Below are positions 36,055 to 46,700 of a DNA stretch of 64,000 bases, piece by piece. Position numbers and translations under genes: made by a program. Origin of the DNA: Planctomycetota bacterium (GTDB lineage Bacteria; Planctomycetota; UBA1135; GCA-002686595). The stretch lies in contig JADJNY010000006.1 of assembly GCA_016714045.1 (NCBI GenBank), positions 394,102-458,101 on the forward strand, written 5' to 3'. The stretch's first letter is position 1. The number at the start of each line of letters is the position of its first letter. The notes beneath the pieces are model-generated. The model did not search any database and had not been told where the DNA came from. It saw only the letters and a list, made by a program, of their open reading frames with translations.

Positions 36055-36747
36055 TCACGGGCTCCCCGCGCGCAGCTCGGCCGTCTCGACGACGCGCACG
36101 CCGCGCGGCGGATGCTCGACGGCCGCGACGAGCGCGTCGACGACCTGATCGAGGCGCACGAGGCCCAAGCGCAGGGCGCTCGCGCGGGTCGCTGGCACGC
36201 ACTCGAGCACGGCGTACAGCGGCGCGAGCACGAGCGGCCAGCGGTGCCCCGGTCCGATCACGTACCACGGCCGCACGAACGTCGCCGCGATCCCCGAAGC
36301 GGCGATGCGCGCCTCGCACTCCGCGCGCACGGCGAGGTACGCGCGCATCACGGGCGCCGGTTGCGCGACGCTCAGGTAGACGTAGTGCGCGACGCCCGCG
36401 CCGAGCGCGACTTCGAGCGACGCGAGCGCCGACGCGCGGTCGACGCGCCGGAACTCCGCGCCCTTCCACGGCGCGGGTTTGGGCGCGCCGACGAGCTGGA
36501 CGAGCGTGTCGAAGCCGCGCGCGTGCCGCGCGAAGGTAGCGGCGTCGAGCGCGTCGCCTTCGGCGAGCTCCACCGCGCCCGGCAAGCTCGAGCGAGCCGT
36601 GGAGCGCATGAGCGATCGCACCGCGTGCCCGCGCGCGAGGAGCTCGGGCACGAGCGCGCGCCCGAGGTACCCCGTCGCGCCCGTGACGAAGACGCGGCGC
36701 CGCAGCGCGGTCGGGAGTTCGATCGTTCGCGGCGTGGGACGGTCCAC
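36055..36747 (-). CDS. NAD(P)-dependent SDR/epimerase-like protein
   Basis: 230 residues with a Rossmann fold. TGATGYLGRALVPELLARG is the dinucleotide-binding motif of extended/atypical SDRs. RSLMRSTAR and LAEGDALDAATF are the next strands of the NmrA/complex-I-associated type. No YxxxK catalytic pair is evident, which fits the atypical group that binds but may not oxidise. Substrate unknown. The 220 bases upstream of the neighbouring hydrolase start hold no gene. Confidence 0.82.
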   Translation of the reverse strand: MDRPTPRTIELPTALRRRVFVTGATGYLGRALVPELLARGHAVRSLMRSTARSSLPGAVELAEGDALDAATFARHARGFDTLVQLVGAPKPAPWKGAEFRRVDRASALASLEVALGAGVAHYVYLSVAQPAPVMRAYLAVRAECEARIAASGIAATFVRPWYVIGPGHRWPLVLAPLYAVLECVPATRASALRLGLVRLDQVVDALVAAVEHPPRGVRVVETAELRAGSP

Positions 36748-36884
36748 GGAAGGAGTCTACGAACGCGACGCGCGGGCCGGATGTGTCCCTCCGCCGCGGC
36801 GCGGACCGCGAGTCGTCCGTGCGACGTCCCGCGCGGGCCCCGCCGGCGCGAGGTCGGCGTGCTAGCCTGCGCGCGAGGTACCTC

Positions 36885-38003
36885 ATGCTGCTCCTCGCGA
36901 CGCTCTTCGTGCTGCAGACCGCCGTGGCCGCTCCAAGCCCGGCGCCCGTGACGATCCCGATGCCGGAAGGATCGCGCGCGCCCGACCTGGCGGTCGCCGA
37001 CGACGGGACGATCGTCCTCGCGTGTGCGACGAAGCGCGAGCTCCACGTCGCCGTCTCGCGCGATCGCGGCAAGACGTTCAGCGCCGCGGTGCTCGCGGGG
37101 TCGGCGCCCGACATCGCCGTCGGAATGCGCCGCGGTCCGAAGGTCGCGCTGCACGGCGACGACGTTTGCGTGACGGCGGTGTGCGGCGAGCTCGGCGGCG
37201 GGAAGGACGGCGACGTGCTCGCGTTCGTCTCGCGCGATCGCGGCGCGACGTGGGCGGCGCCCGCGCGCGTGCACGCCTCGCGTTCGACGGCGCGCGAGGG
37301 CCTGCACGCGCTCGCCTCGGCACCGAACGGCGACCTGTGCTGCGTGTGGATCGACCTGCGCGAGGAAGCCCCCGCCGTGTTCGGCGCGACGTCGAAGGAC
37401 GCGGGCCGCACGTGGAGCGACGGCGTGCGCTTCGCGCAGCCCGAGGGCGCGGCGCTCTGCCCGTGCTGCGCGCCGTCGGTGGCGTTCGACGGGAAGGGCG
37501 CGCTCTACGTCACGTGGCGCGCGCAGTTCGGCGCGACGCGCGACCTCGTGCTCGCGACCGCGCGGGACGGGCTCGCGACGCCGCCCGCGGCCGCGAAGCG
37601 GATCGGCACGTCGGCGTGGAAGCTCGACGCGTGCCCCATGGACGGCGGTGCGATCCGCGCGGCCGGCGACGACGTCGTCGTCGCGTGGCGGTGCGACACG
37701 AAGGTCCTCGCGACCACGGACCGCACCGTGGAGCGCGAATTCTCGGTCGGCAGCGGCCTGCAGCCGTTCGTCGCCGTCGGCAAGGACGCGCACGTCGTGT
37801 GGAGCGAGAAGAACGGCGGCCGGCTCCTCGAACGCGCGCTCGGTCGCGGCCTCGAAGGTCCGCCCGAGCGCGAGCTCGCATCCGCTGCATCCTACGCCGT
37901 CGCCGCGGCGTCACCGACCCGCGGCGCGGGGCCCGTGGTCGTCGCGTACGAGCGTCTTCAAGGCGGCACGACGCGCATCGAGTTCGTCGTCCTCGAGCCC
38001 TGA
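36885..38003 (+). CDS. Secreted sialidase-like (Asp-box) beta-propeller protein
   Basis: 372 residues with a signal peptide (MLLLATLFVLQTAVAAPS). At least three Asp-box turns are present (SRDRGKTFS, SRDRGATWAAP, SKDAGRTWSDG), typical of six-bladed BNR/sialidase propellers. CCVWIDLR and CPCCAPSV add cysteines that may form disulfides. No set of three catalytic arginines can be assigned, so it may be a binding propeller and not a sialidase. The ATG at 36885 fits the signal peptide. Confidence 0.8.
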   Translation: MLLLATLFVLQTAVAAPSPAPVTIPMPEGSRAPDLAVADDGTIVLACATKRELHVAVSRDRGKTFSAAVLAGSAPDIAVGMRRGPKVALHGDDVCVTAVCGELGGGKDGDVLAFVSRDRGATWAAPARVHASRSTAREGLHALASAPNGDLCCVWIDLREEAPAVFGATSKDAGRTWSDGVRFAQPEGAALCPCCAPSVAFDGKGALYVTWRAQFGATRDLVLATARDGLATPPAAAKRIGTSAWKLDACPMDGGAIRAAGDDVVVAWRCDTKVLATTDRTVEREFSVGSGLQPFVAVGKDAHVVWSEKNGGRLLERALGRGLEGPPERELASAASYAVAAASPTRGAGPVVVAYERLQGGTTRIEFVVLEP

Positions 38004-38034
38004 CGCGCGCGGCGACGAGCGACTCCGCGCGGCG

Positions 38035-38385
38035 TCAGACCCAGAGCTCGGCGTCGCCGTTCTTCTCTTCGACGCGGTACGTCTTCGCCGCGCGGCACAG
38101 GTGCCCGTCGTTCTCACCGGTGGCGGCGTCGAACTTGTAGTTGTGCAGCGGGCACACGGCGAAGCGTCCGTCGACGAGCGGCCCCGGCACGATGCGCCCG
38201 CCCTCGTGCGGGCACTCCGCGTCGAGCGCGTGGAGCTTCCCCTTCACGCGGCAGAGGATCACCTGCCGGCCGCCCGCGAGCACGTCGCCGACGTCGACCT
38301 TGCGCGCCTCGCCCTCGGGGAGCTTGCCCGTGCCTTGGATGATCAGACCCTTGCCGCGGAAGAGGCCGAAGAAACGTCCCAGCAT
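38035..38385 (-). CDS. Rieske [2Fe-2S] domain protein
   Basis: 116 residues, soluble. The cluster motif is complete: C-P-H (AECPHEGG) and C-P-L-H (VCPLHNYKFD). Size and layout match small NirD-like or dioxygenase-ferredoxin Rieske proteins that carry electrons to an oxygenase or reductase. No partner is adjacent. The ATG at 38385 gives MLGRFFGLFRGKG. It is divergent from the phosphatase gene. Confidence 0.9.
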   Translation of the reverse strand: MLGRFFGLFRGKGLIIQGTGKLPEGEARKVDVGDVLAGGRQVILCRVKGKLHALDAECPHEGGRIVPGPLVDGRFAVCPLHNYKFDAATGENDGHLCRAAKTYRVEEKNGDAELWV

Positions 38386-38507
38386 GGCGCGATTGTACGG
38401 GGTCGCACGGGCCTGTCGCTGCTCCCCGCGCCTCGGATCCGTGCGACGCGCCGTCGAGCGGCCGCTGCACCGGGGAAATCCGCGCCTGACTCCGTACACT
38501 CCGCGCG

Positions 38508-39907
38508 ATGAAGCCCGTGCTCCTGATCGACGCGGTCGGATTGACGCCGCGCCTCCTCGGCCCGCGCACGCCGCACCTGAACACGCTCGCCGCGCGTGCG
38601 CCGATGACGACCGTCCTGCCGGCGGTCACGTGCAGCGCGCAGGCGACGATGTTGACGGGCACGCTCCCGTCGCAACACGGCGCGGTCGGCAACGGCTGGC
38701 TCGCGCGACAGAGCAATGAGGTCGCGCTCTGGCGCCAGTCGAACGCGCTCGTCTCCGGCGAGAAGCTCTACGAGGCCGCGAAGCGCCTCGATCCGTCCGC
38801 GACGATCGCGAAGATCTTCTGGTGGTGGAACCTCGGCGCCGCGGTCGACTGGTCGATCACGCCGCGCCCCTACTACCCCGCCGACGGACGCAAGATCCCG
38901 GCGGTGTACGGCTGGCCGAAGCCGTACTCGGAGGAGCTCGAGCGCGAGCTCGGCGCCTTCCCGTTCTTCGACTTCTGGGGCCCCAAGTCGGGCCTGCCGT
39001 CGACGCGCTGGCTCGCCGACGCCGCGATCCGCACGCTCGAGCGTCAGCGTCCCACGCTGACGATGGTCTACCTCCCCCACCTCGACTACGACTTCCAGCG
39101 CTACGGTCCCGACGACGCGCGCTCGCTGAAGGCGGTCGGGGAGCTCGACGCCGTGATCGGCGACCTCCTGCGCGCCGCGGAACGCGCGGGCGCCGAGACG
39201 ATCGTCGTCAGCGAGTACGGCATCACGTCCGTCTCGCGCGCCGTGCATCCCAACCGCGCGCTGCGCGAGGCCGGGTTGCTCGAAGCGCGCGCGACGCCGG
39301 CGGGCGAGGTGCTCGATCTGTTCGGCAGCCGCGCGTTCGCGGTCAGCGACCACCAGCTCGCGCACGTCTACACGAAGGACCGCGCGAGCACGGAAGAGGC
39401 GGCGAAGGCGCTGGAGTCGCTCCCCGGCGTCGACCTCGTGCTCGGCGAGAAAGGCAAGCGCGCGCTCGGCCTCGATCATTCGCGCGCGGGCGACGTCGTG
39501 CTCGTGAGCATGCCCGACGCGTGGTTCACCTACTACTACTGGCTCGACGACCGCGCGCGCCCGACTTCGCGCGCACGGTCGACATCCACCGCAAGCCGGG
39601 CTACGACCCGTGCGAGCTCTTCGTCGACCCGACGCTCGCGCTCCCGAAGCTGCGCGTCGCGCGCCGCCTCGCGCAGAAGAAGCTCGGGATGCGCTACTTG
39701 ATGGACGTGATCCCGCTCGACGCGTCGCTCGTCAAGGGCAGCCACGGACGGCTGCCCGACGATCCGCAGGACGGTCCCGTGTTCCTGTGCTCAAGTCCGT
39801 TCGGCGCGTGCGGGCCCGGGCCGGACACGAAGGGGCCCGGCGCGAGCGGGCTCGTCGCGATGACGTCGGTGAAGGACCGCGTGCTCGCGCTGCTCAATCG
39901 CGCGTGA
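38508..39907 (+). CDS. Alkaline phosphatase-fold nucleotide pyrophosphatase/phosphodiesterase family (frameshifted)
   Basis: 466 residues once one missing base is allowed for. The fold's N-terminus (KPVLLIDAVGLTPRLLG) has the metal-binding Asp; TVLPAVTCSAQATMLTG carries the nucleophile region; VYLPHLDYDFQRYG, VVSEYG and SDHQLAHVY hold further metal ligands. After 39550 the frame changes within a CG run: the first frame ends in YYYWLDD, and the second resumes as APDFARTVDIHRKPGYDP. This C-terminal part is conserved in relatives, so the gene is almost surely one. An MFS gene starts 4 bases after the stop, so the two form an operon. Substrate unknown. Confidence 0.85.
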
Positions 39908-39911
39908 CGGC

Positions 39912-41129
39912 ATGCAGGGAGCGCGCACGAGCCCCGGTTGGATCGCGCGCCTCTTCCGCGGCATGCCGCGCAACGTCGTGGCGCTCGGCGTCGTCAGCCT
40001 GTTCGCCGACGCCGCGGGCGACATGATCGCGCCGTTGCTCCCCGTGTTCGTCGCGGGGCTCGCGGGCGGCGGACCGCTCGCGCTCGGCTGGATCGAGGGC
40101 ATCGCGGACGCGCTGTCGAGCTTGCTCAAGCTCCTCGCGGGCGCGTGGTCGGATCGCCTGCGGAAGCGCAAGGGCCTCGTCGTCGTCGGGTACGTACTCG
40201 CGGCGCTCGCGCGGCCCTTGATGGCGCTCGCGGGCGCCGCGTGGCACGCAGGAGCGGTGCGCGCGCTCGACCGCACGGGCAAGGGTCTGCGCACGAGCCC
40301 CCGCGATGCGCTGCTCGCCGCCGCCGTCGAGCCGGCGCGGCGCGGCGAGGCGTTCGGACTGCACCGCGCGATGGACCACGCGGGCGCGGTGATCGGGCCG
40401 CTCGTCGCGGTGCTGCTGCTGTCGGTCTTCGCGTTCGAGGTGCGCGAGGTGTTCTGGGTCGCGACGATCCCGGGCGCGCTGTCCGTCGTCGTGCTGCTCG
40501 TGTGGGTGCGCGACGAGGACGCGATCGAAGCGCCGCCGCGCTCGGCGGAGCCGCTGAAGCCGCTGCCGAGCCGCGCGATGTTGCGTTTCCTCGGCCCGCT
40601 CGCGGTGTTCACGCTGGGGAACGCGAGCGATCTCTTCATCGTGCTGCGCGCGAGCGAATCGCTCGGCGTGAACGGCTCGATCCTGGCGCTGCCGCTCTTG
40701 TGGCTCGCGCTGCACGTGGTGAAGCTCACGAGCTCGCTGTATGCCGGACGGTTGACGGATCGGCTCGGGGCGCGGCCGTTGATCCTCGCGGGGTGGGTCG
40801 TGTACGCGGCGATCTACGGCGGGCTCGCGTTCGCGGGGGATGCGTGGGTCGTCGTCGTGCTCTCGATCCTCTACGGGACGTACCACGGACTGACCGAGGG
40901 AGCGGAGAAGGCGCTGGTCGCCGAGCTCTCGCTGCCCGAGGAGCGCGGGGCTGCGTATGGGTGGTACCACCTCGTGCTCGGAGTGTGCGCGCTACCGGCG
41001 AGCGTCGCGTTCGGCTTCTTGTGGCAACGATTCGGGAGCGCGAGCTCGTTCCTGACGAGCGCTGCGCTCGCACTCGTCGCGTGCGCCCTGCTCCTGGCCG
41101 CCCGTCCGAACGCGCGCGCTCGGAGCTGA
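39912..41129 (+). CDS. MFS transporter
   Basis: 405 residues, twelve helices. The signature of its subfamily is the loop RALDRTGKGLRTSPRDALLA, with GAWSDRLRKRKG after helix 2 and AGRLTDRLGARPLI in the second half. It lies 4 bases after the phosphatase gene and is probably co-expressed, so it may import or export a product of that enzyme. Substrate cannot be told. Confidence 0.88.
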   Translation: MQGARTSPGWIARLFRGMPRNVVALGVVSLFADAAGDMIAPLLPVFVAGLAGGGPLALGWIEGIADALSSLLKLLAGAWSDRLRKRKGLVVVGYVLAALARPLMALAGAAWHAGAVRALDRTGKGLRTSPRDALLAAAVEPARRGEAFGLHRAMDHAGAVIGPLVAVLLLSVFAFEVREVFWVATIPGALSVVVLLVWVRDEDAIEAPPRSAEPLKPLPSRAMLRFLGPLAVFTLGNASDLFIVLRASESLGVNGSILALPLLWLALHVVKLTSSLYAGRLTDRLGARPLILAGWVVYAAIYGGLAFAGDAWVVVVLSILYGTYHGLTEGAEKALVAELSLPEERGAAYGWYHLVLGVCALPASVAFGFLWQRFGSASSFLTSAALALVACALLLAARPNARARS

Positions 41130-41132
41130 CGC

Positions 41133-41720
41133 TCAGTTCGCGTCGCGCGCAGCCTTGCCCGCGACGACCACGACGTCGAGCGCGCGCGACAAGAGCCCGT
41201 CCTCGGTCCCGTGGCCGCGCCACTCGAGCGCGACCTCGTTCTTTTCGAGCCGCAGGATGGCGTCCTTCGGGAAGGAGGCGAAGGCGGCGCGGACGTCGTC
41301 CGTGAGCCACGCGCGGGCGAGAGCCGTGTCGTCGGAGAGGACGACGGAGTTCAGGCTGAAGTCGCCGCCGAAGGGCACCTCGGCCGCGGCGAACGAGGCG
41401 AAGTAGCTCGCGAGGCCGCGCGGGCGGACGTCGACGCGCGCGCGCACCGGGCGGCCGAAGCGCGCCGAGACACGGGTGAACCAGTGCCGGCGCCGACCGC
41501 TGCGGCGCCGCACGGGCTGCGCCGTGATCTCGAGGCCATCGAGCGTGCCGTACGCGCGCACGTCGAAGCCGAGGAAGCCCGTGTCGTCCGTGACGTGCAG
41601 GCCGTGTTGCACGGCGAGGGCGCCGAGGGCCGCGCGCGTGCGGCTCTCGTGGGACTTGCGCACCAGGAGCACGACGGCGAGCACGGCGAGGAAACCGACG
41701 AGCGGAAAGAGGACTTCCAT
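41133..41720 (-). CDS. Membrane-anchored hypothetical protein, paralog A
   Basis: 195 residues: one N-terminal helix (MEVLFPLVGFLAVLAVVLL), a basic stop-transfer segment, then a soluble alpha/beta domain. The end (RAWLTDDVRAAFASFPKDAI, then LEKNEVALEWRGHG) matches paralog B at 43008-43602. No known family is certain. It is convergent with the MFS gene, with 3 bases between. Confidence 0.72.
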   Translation of the reverse strand: MEVLFPLVGFLAVLAVVLLVRKSHESRTRAALGALAVQHGLHVTDDTGFLGFDVRAYGTLDGLEITAQPVRRRSGRRRHWFTRVSARFGRPVRARVDVRPRGLASYFASFAAAEVPFGGDFSLNSVVLSDDTALARAWLTDDVRAAFASFPKDAILRLEKNEVALEWRGHGTEDGLLSRALDVVVVAGKAARDAN

Positions 41721-41828
41721 GGGAGTTTCCGCAGTGTACGCGCGACGGCGCGCCTTCACTCGCCCTGTGGCGGGGTTCCTGCGCGCGGGCATCGCCGCTA
41801 GACTCCCGCGCCCCACTCGAGGAGACCC

Positions 41829-42950
41829 ATGAGCCCCTACCGCTACGTCCTCTTCGGCGCCGGCCGCCAAGGCACCGCCGCCGTCCACGACCTCGTCCTG
41901 AACTGCGAAGCGGAGCACGTGCTCGTCGTCGAGCCCGACGCGGCGCGGCGAAAGGCGGCCGAAGCGCGCTTGAAGGGCATCTTGAAGAAGCGCGCGTCCG
42001 CGCTGTCGTTCGCGGCGAGCGCGAAGGTCTCCGACCTGCGCGGGACGCACGGCGCGCTCTCGTGCGCGACGCACTACGCGAACGTCGAGCTCACGCAGCT
42101 CGCGCTCTCGGCCGGCGTGCCGTTCACGGACCTCGGCGGCAACTACGAGGTCGTGTCGAAGCAGGAGGCGCTCGCGAGGAAGAGCTCCGTGCCCGTCGTC
42201 CCCGACTGCGGCATCTCGCCCGGCATCTCGAACATCGTCGCGGCGCACTGCGCGAAGGTGCACGGCTGCGACGAGGTCCACGTGCGCTGCGGCGGCCTCC
42301 CGCTCGAGCGTCCGAGCGCGATCGCGAACCCGCTGCAGTACAAGCTCGTGTTCAGCCCGTGGGGACTGCTCTCCGAGTACTCGGGCGACGTCGCGCGCAT
42401 CCGGAACGGCAAGGCGGGCACGTGGCCCGCGCTCTCCGTCACCGAGGAGTTCGACGCCGAGCACGAGAGCTCCCCCACGTCGAACAACTCACCGCAGGTC
42501 GTCGACTACCTGCGCGAGTGCGGCGTCACGACGTACGACTACATGACGATCCGCTACAAGGGCCACTGGGACTTGGTGCGCGGCTGGAAGACGCTGGGCT
42601 TCCTGAAGCGCGACAAGGCGCGCGACGCGCAGCTCGTCGAGCTGCTCGAGAGCGACCCGGTGCTCCAGTACGACCCCAAGCACGACCGCGACAAGCTGAT
42701 CCTGCGCGTGCAGGGCTCGAAGCGCGCGAACGGCCTGACGCGCGGCATCGAGTACCGCTTCGACGTCGCCGCGGACAAGAAGACGAAGTTCAGCGCGATG
42801 GAGCTCACCACGTGCTGGGGCATCACGATCGTCGCGCACCACATCGCGAGCGGCCGCGGCGCGCCGAAGGGCTTCTCGACGCCCGAGCGCTTCGTCGACA
42901 CGACGTGGGTGATCGCCGAGGTCGAGAAGCGGCTCGCGCAGGTGCGGTGA
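41829..42950 (+). CDS. Saccharopine dehydrogenase-like NAD(P)-binding oxidoreductase
   Basis: 373 residues. A Rossmann motif FGAGRQGTAAVHDL opens the protein; DLGGNYEVVSKQEALA and VVPDCGISPGISN match the saccharopine-dehydrogenase/carboxynorspermidine-synthase group. Strong ribosome site (GAGGAG, 4 bases from the ATG). It probably oxidises or reduces an amino-acid-like substrate. The gene is flanked on both sides by members of one paralogous family on the opposite strand. Confidence 0.87.
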   Translation: MSPYRYVLFGAGRQGTAAVHDLVLNCEAEHVLVVEPDAARRKAAEARLKGILKKRASALSFAASAKVSDLRGTHGALSCATHYANVELTQLALSAGVPFTDLGGNYEVVSKQEALARKSSVPVVPDCGISPGISNIVAAHCAKVHGCDEVHVRCGGLPLERPSAIANPLQYKLVFSPWGLLSEYSGDVARIRNGKAGTWPALSVTEEFDAEHESSPTSNNSPQVVDYLRECGVTTYDYMTIRYKGHWDLVRGWKTLGFLKRDKARDAQLVELLESDPVLQYDPKHDRDKLILRVQGSKRANGLTRGIEYRFDVAADKKTKFSAMELTTCWGITIVAHHIASGRGAPKGFSTPERFVDTTWVIAEVEKRLAQVR

Positions 42951-43007
42951 GCGGACGGCGCGCCGCCGCGCGTGCCCCGCGGCTCGAGCGCGAGCAACGA
43001 AGGCGCG

Positions 43008-43602
43008 TCACGCGCCCCGCAGCGACCGCGCGAGCGCGACCACGACCGCGACGGCCTGCTCCAGCCGCTCGGGGTCGCGCTCGACGCCGGGCCACTGGAG
43101 CTCGAGCTCCTTCCCGTGCAGCGCGAGCTCGCCGCGCGCCTGGAACGCATCGAGCGCGCAACACGTCGGCCGTGAGCACGGCGCGCGCCGCGCGGACGTC
43201 GCTCGACTGGGCGCGGAAGCGTCCGGCGAACGCGCCGTCGAGTTCGACGACGCGCAGGGCGCTCCTGCGCAGGCGGTCGAGCGCCGAACCCTTGCGCACG
43301 AGGAGCTCGAACTCGGCCTCGCGCTCGAGCGGCGCCAGGACGCGCGTGTGGAACGACGAGCCCTCTCCGGTCCACTCCTCGACGCATTCGATCCGCACGG
43401 CGCAGCCCTCGTCGGCGAACTCCACCGACGGCGGCAACCGGAGGTGGCTCACTCTCTCCTTCAGGACGCGCCCGCCCCGCTCGCGCGCGAACCGCTCCCA
43501 CACCGCGCGGACGGCGGCGTGGTGCTTGCGCTTCTGACTCAGGACGACCGCGTAGACGAGGCCGATCACGAGGAACGGGGAGAGGATGAGGAGCCAGGCC
43601 AC
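43008..43602 (-). CDS. Membrane-anchored hypothetical protein, paralog B (frameshifted)
   Basis: 197 residues when one extra base is removed. One N-terminal helix (MAWLLILSPFLVIGLVYAVVL) precedes a basic segment and a soluble domain. The frame breaks near 43153-43164; after the break the other frame reads ALDAFQARGELALHGKEL and later LELQWPGVERDPERLEQ, ending at TGA 43010-43008. That tail aligns with the end of paralog A, which supports the correction. Function unknown. Confidence 0.65.
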
Positions 43603-43700
43603 GGGAGCGAAGCTACACCGACCTGGGCCCTGGATTCAGGGCTGCACCGCCCTCCCGCGCCGGGTTTCGCGACGCCCGACCGCAGCGCGAGCCCACGCGG

Positions 43701-46700
43701 TCAGTCCAGCGCGTTCAGCACGAGCTCGAGAGCTCGGTCGCCCTGCGCGCCGAGCGTGAACTCGATCGGCCTCGAAGCACGCATCCCCGCCGTCGCCGTC
43801 GCGACGTAGGTCCCCGGCGTCAATCCGACCAGCTCGAACGCGACGCTCCCGTCGACGAAGCGGAGCTCGAGCGCTTGCCCCGCGGTCTGCGCGTCCTTGG
43901 GACGAACCGTCAGCATTGCCTGCGAGAGCTCCCCCTTCACCCCGAGGAACTCGCCGCGCAGGCGAGTCGCGACGAAGTCCCCCAGGCGAACGACGCCACG
44001 GCACGGGACGCCGCGCGAGAGGCGCAGCTCGACCGCGTCCGGACGCCGACCGATGCGCAGCTCGAAGGGCTCTTCCACGCTGCCCTGCCCTTCCTTCGAC
44101 GCGGCGATGCGGTACGAGCCCTCCTCGCACAGCCGCAGTTCGGCGCGCCCCTCGGAGTCCGTCATCGTCTCCGGCACGAAGAGCAGCGAGTCCGCGCGCA
44201 TCGGCGTCATCGAGACGCGCGCCCACTCGAGCGGAGCGCCCTCCGCGTCGAGCACTCGCACGTTCACACGCTGGCTCGTCAGGTCGATCACGGTCGCCGA
44301 CTTCGCGTCCGCGTCGACCTCGAGCTGGTACGAAGCGAAGAAGCGCGCGACGCGCTCCGTGCTCTCGGTGAACAACAGGAGGCGCACCGCTCCGCTCGGG
44401 CACTCCGCGAACCGGAAGCGGCCGCGCTCGTCCGTCGACGCGAAACCGACGGCGGACCAGCCCTGCTTCGAGCGACCGAACGCTTGGATGCGCAGCCCGA
44501 CGCCCGGCTCCCCGTCGATCCGCACGCGGCCGGAGAGCGCGGCGTCGGCGTCGGGCCGAAGGACCTCGAGCGCGACCTGCACGTCGATCCGGGTCGTCTT
44601 CCCGGCCTCGACGGTGCACCGCCCGCTCGCCAGCGGAGGGCGGGACTCGCCGAGGATCGCACCGAGACTCTGCATGGACTCGCGCGCGAAGTAGCGCCAC
44701 TCCCCCACGGCGAGGTTCGTGACGCGCAGCGTGCCGTGGATATCGGCGCGCGCGACAAGGGACGCCCCGTCGACCGCGCGAACGAAGAGCAGCGTCGCCT
44801 GCGCCGGCTGATCGAGGCAGCGCACGCGCGCTTCGATCGCTCCGCCCTGGTCGAGGCGGACTTGGAGCGCGCCGGCGTCCTCCAGCAGCGTCTCGGAGTG
44901 CTGCGCGAACGCCGGGTGCTCGACGACGAGTCGCCGCTCGCGCCCGTCCTCCGCCGCTGGCCGGGCGAGGAGCGCGCGCCCGAGCTCGTCCGTCGCGACT
45001 TCGACGATCGTCTGCACATCGACGATGCGCACCCGCGCACCCTGCACGGGCCGCTCGTCGAGCGCGGACAGCACCGTGACGTCGAGCGCGCGCCCCGGCG
45101 GCAGGACAGTCTCCGTCACCACGTCTTGTCCTTCGAGGACTTGGGTCCGCATGAGCTCCGCATGCCCGGGAGCTCGCGCGCGCGCGACGTAGCCGCCGCG
45201 CGGCAGCCCGTCCATGCGCGCGCGCCCCTCGGCATCGCACGCGATCGGCGCGCGAGCCACGACGCCGCCGAAGTAGCGCTGCACGTCGGTCGCCTGCGCG
45301 GCGAACTCGACCTCCGCGCCGGCGACGGGGCGCCCGTCGACGCCGCGCACGACGACGGTCCAGGCGGCACGGCGCTCGAGCCGCACCTCGACGTCGCCCG
45401 ACTCGGCGAGCGCGCGCACGAGCACGGCGCGCACGTCGCCCGGTCGTCGAACCGCGATCGCGAGCGGAGCGCGCGCCGGCAGCCCCTCGAGCACGAACCG
45501 CCCATCGCGGTCGCTGGTCGCTCCCCCGTGGAAGACCGCCAAGCTCGCACTCGGCCGCGCGAGCACGCTGCCCGCCGCGGCGAAGAGCTCCGCTCCAGGC
45601 ACAGGGGCGCCCTGTTCATCGACGACGCGGCCACGCACGACGGCCATCGGTCGAAGCGTGATCGCTCCCGCATCCGTCGCGCTCGTCCCGAGCGGGACCA
45701 CCGCGGCGACACGACTCGGATGGTCGACGACGAGCGCGACCTCGCCCGCCGGAACGTGCTCCAGCACGAACTCGCCGCGTTCGTCGGCGCGGGCGCTCGG
45801 GAACGGGAGTTCGTCGGCGAGCGCACGGAGCGCGCGCGGCATCGGAACGAGGTCGACCGAAGCGGACTCCCGCCGGAGCGTCGCCATCGCGACGCCGTTC
45901 AGCGCGTCCTGCGTCGCGAGCGTCTCCAACAAGGTTCGCAGATCGCTGCGCGCCGGGCTCGGCACGGCGACGATCCGCGACATGGGAAGCGCCGCACCGT
46001 CGGCCTCCACGACGCGACCGCGCACGATCCGGCCTTCGGGCAAGACGACGTCGCCGAGCTCGCTCGTCGCGCCGGGCGCCGGCGCCGTTTCGAGGATGCG
46101 CAGCGTGCCCCGGGACCCGCCGGAGTCGACGAGCAGCGCACGGAACGTCCCGGGTCGCGCGCCGCGCACGCGGAAGCGCCCCCGCTCGTCCGAACGCGTG
46201 CGGTCGACCACGAACGTGCGCTCGGCGTCCGGCGCCGAAGCGTTCGGCGCGCGCCACGGCAGCACGTCGAGCTCGGCGAGTCGCACGTCCAGCCCCGCGA
46301 GCTCCTTCCCGCGATCGTCGACGAGCCGGCCAGTGAACCCGACGAGCGCGGCGTTCCACGCGTCGTCGCGCGCGACGCCGGCCTCGGAGCCCGCTGCGTG
46401 CCGCACTGCGGACGCGGCCGATCCGTCGGCTTCGAGCCCCTCCGCCTCCGCACGCCGTCCGTCGCGCTCCGCTCCCATGGACGCGACGGCGACCTCCGGC
46501 GACGACTCGACGGTCGAACGCTCCTCCGACGCGAACCCGCGCCAGAGCGCGAACGCGACGACGAGCACGGCGACGGCGACTCCCAGGCCCTTCATGATCG
46601 CACTCCCAGCCGACGCGACGAGCGCGGCCCCGCCGGTGCCGGCGGCCGGTGCGAGCTCGACTCCACGACGGAGCACGTCCGCTCGCACCGCACCCAGACC

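Noticed and set aside
36885..38003. Firm call of sialidase
   Set aside because: Asp-boxes are present, but the arginine triad and the catalytic Tyr/Glu pair could not be placed.
2800..39562. Programmed ribosomal frameshifting at the four frame breaks
   Set aside because: The sites share no slippery heptamer or downstream structure, are of both signs, and fall in unrelated genes.
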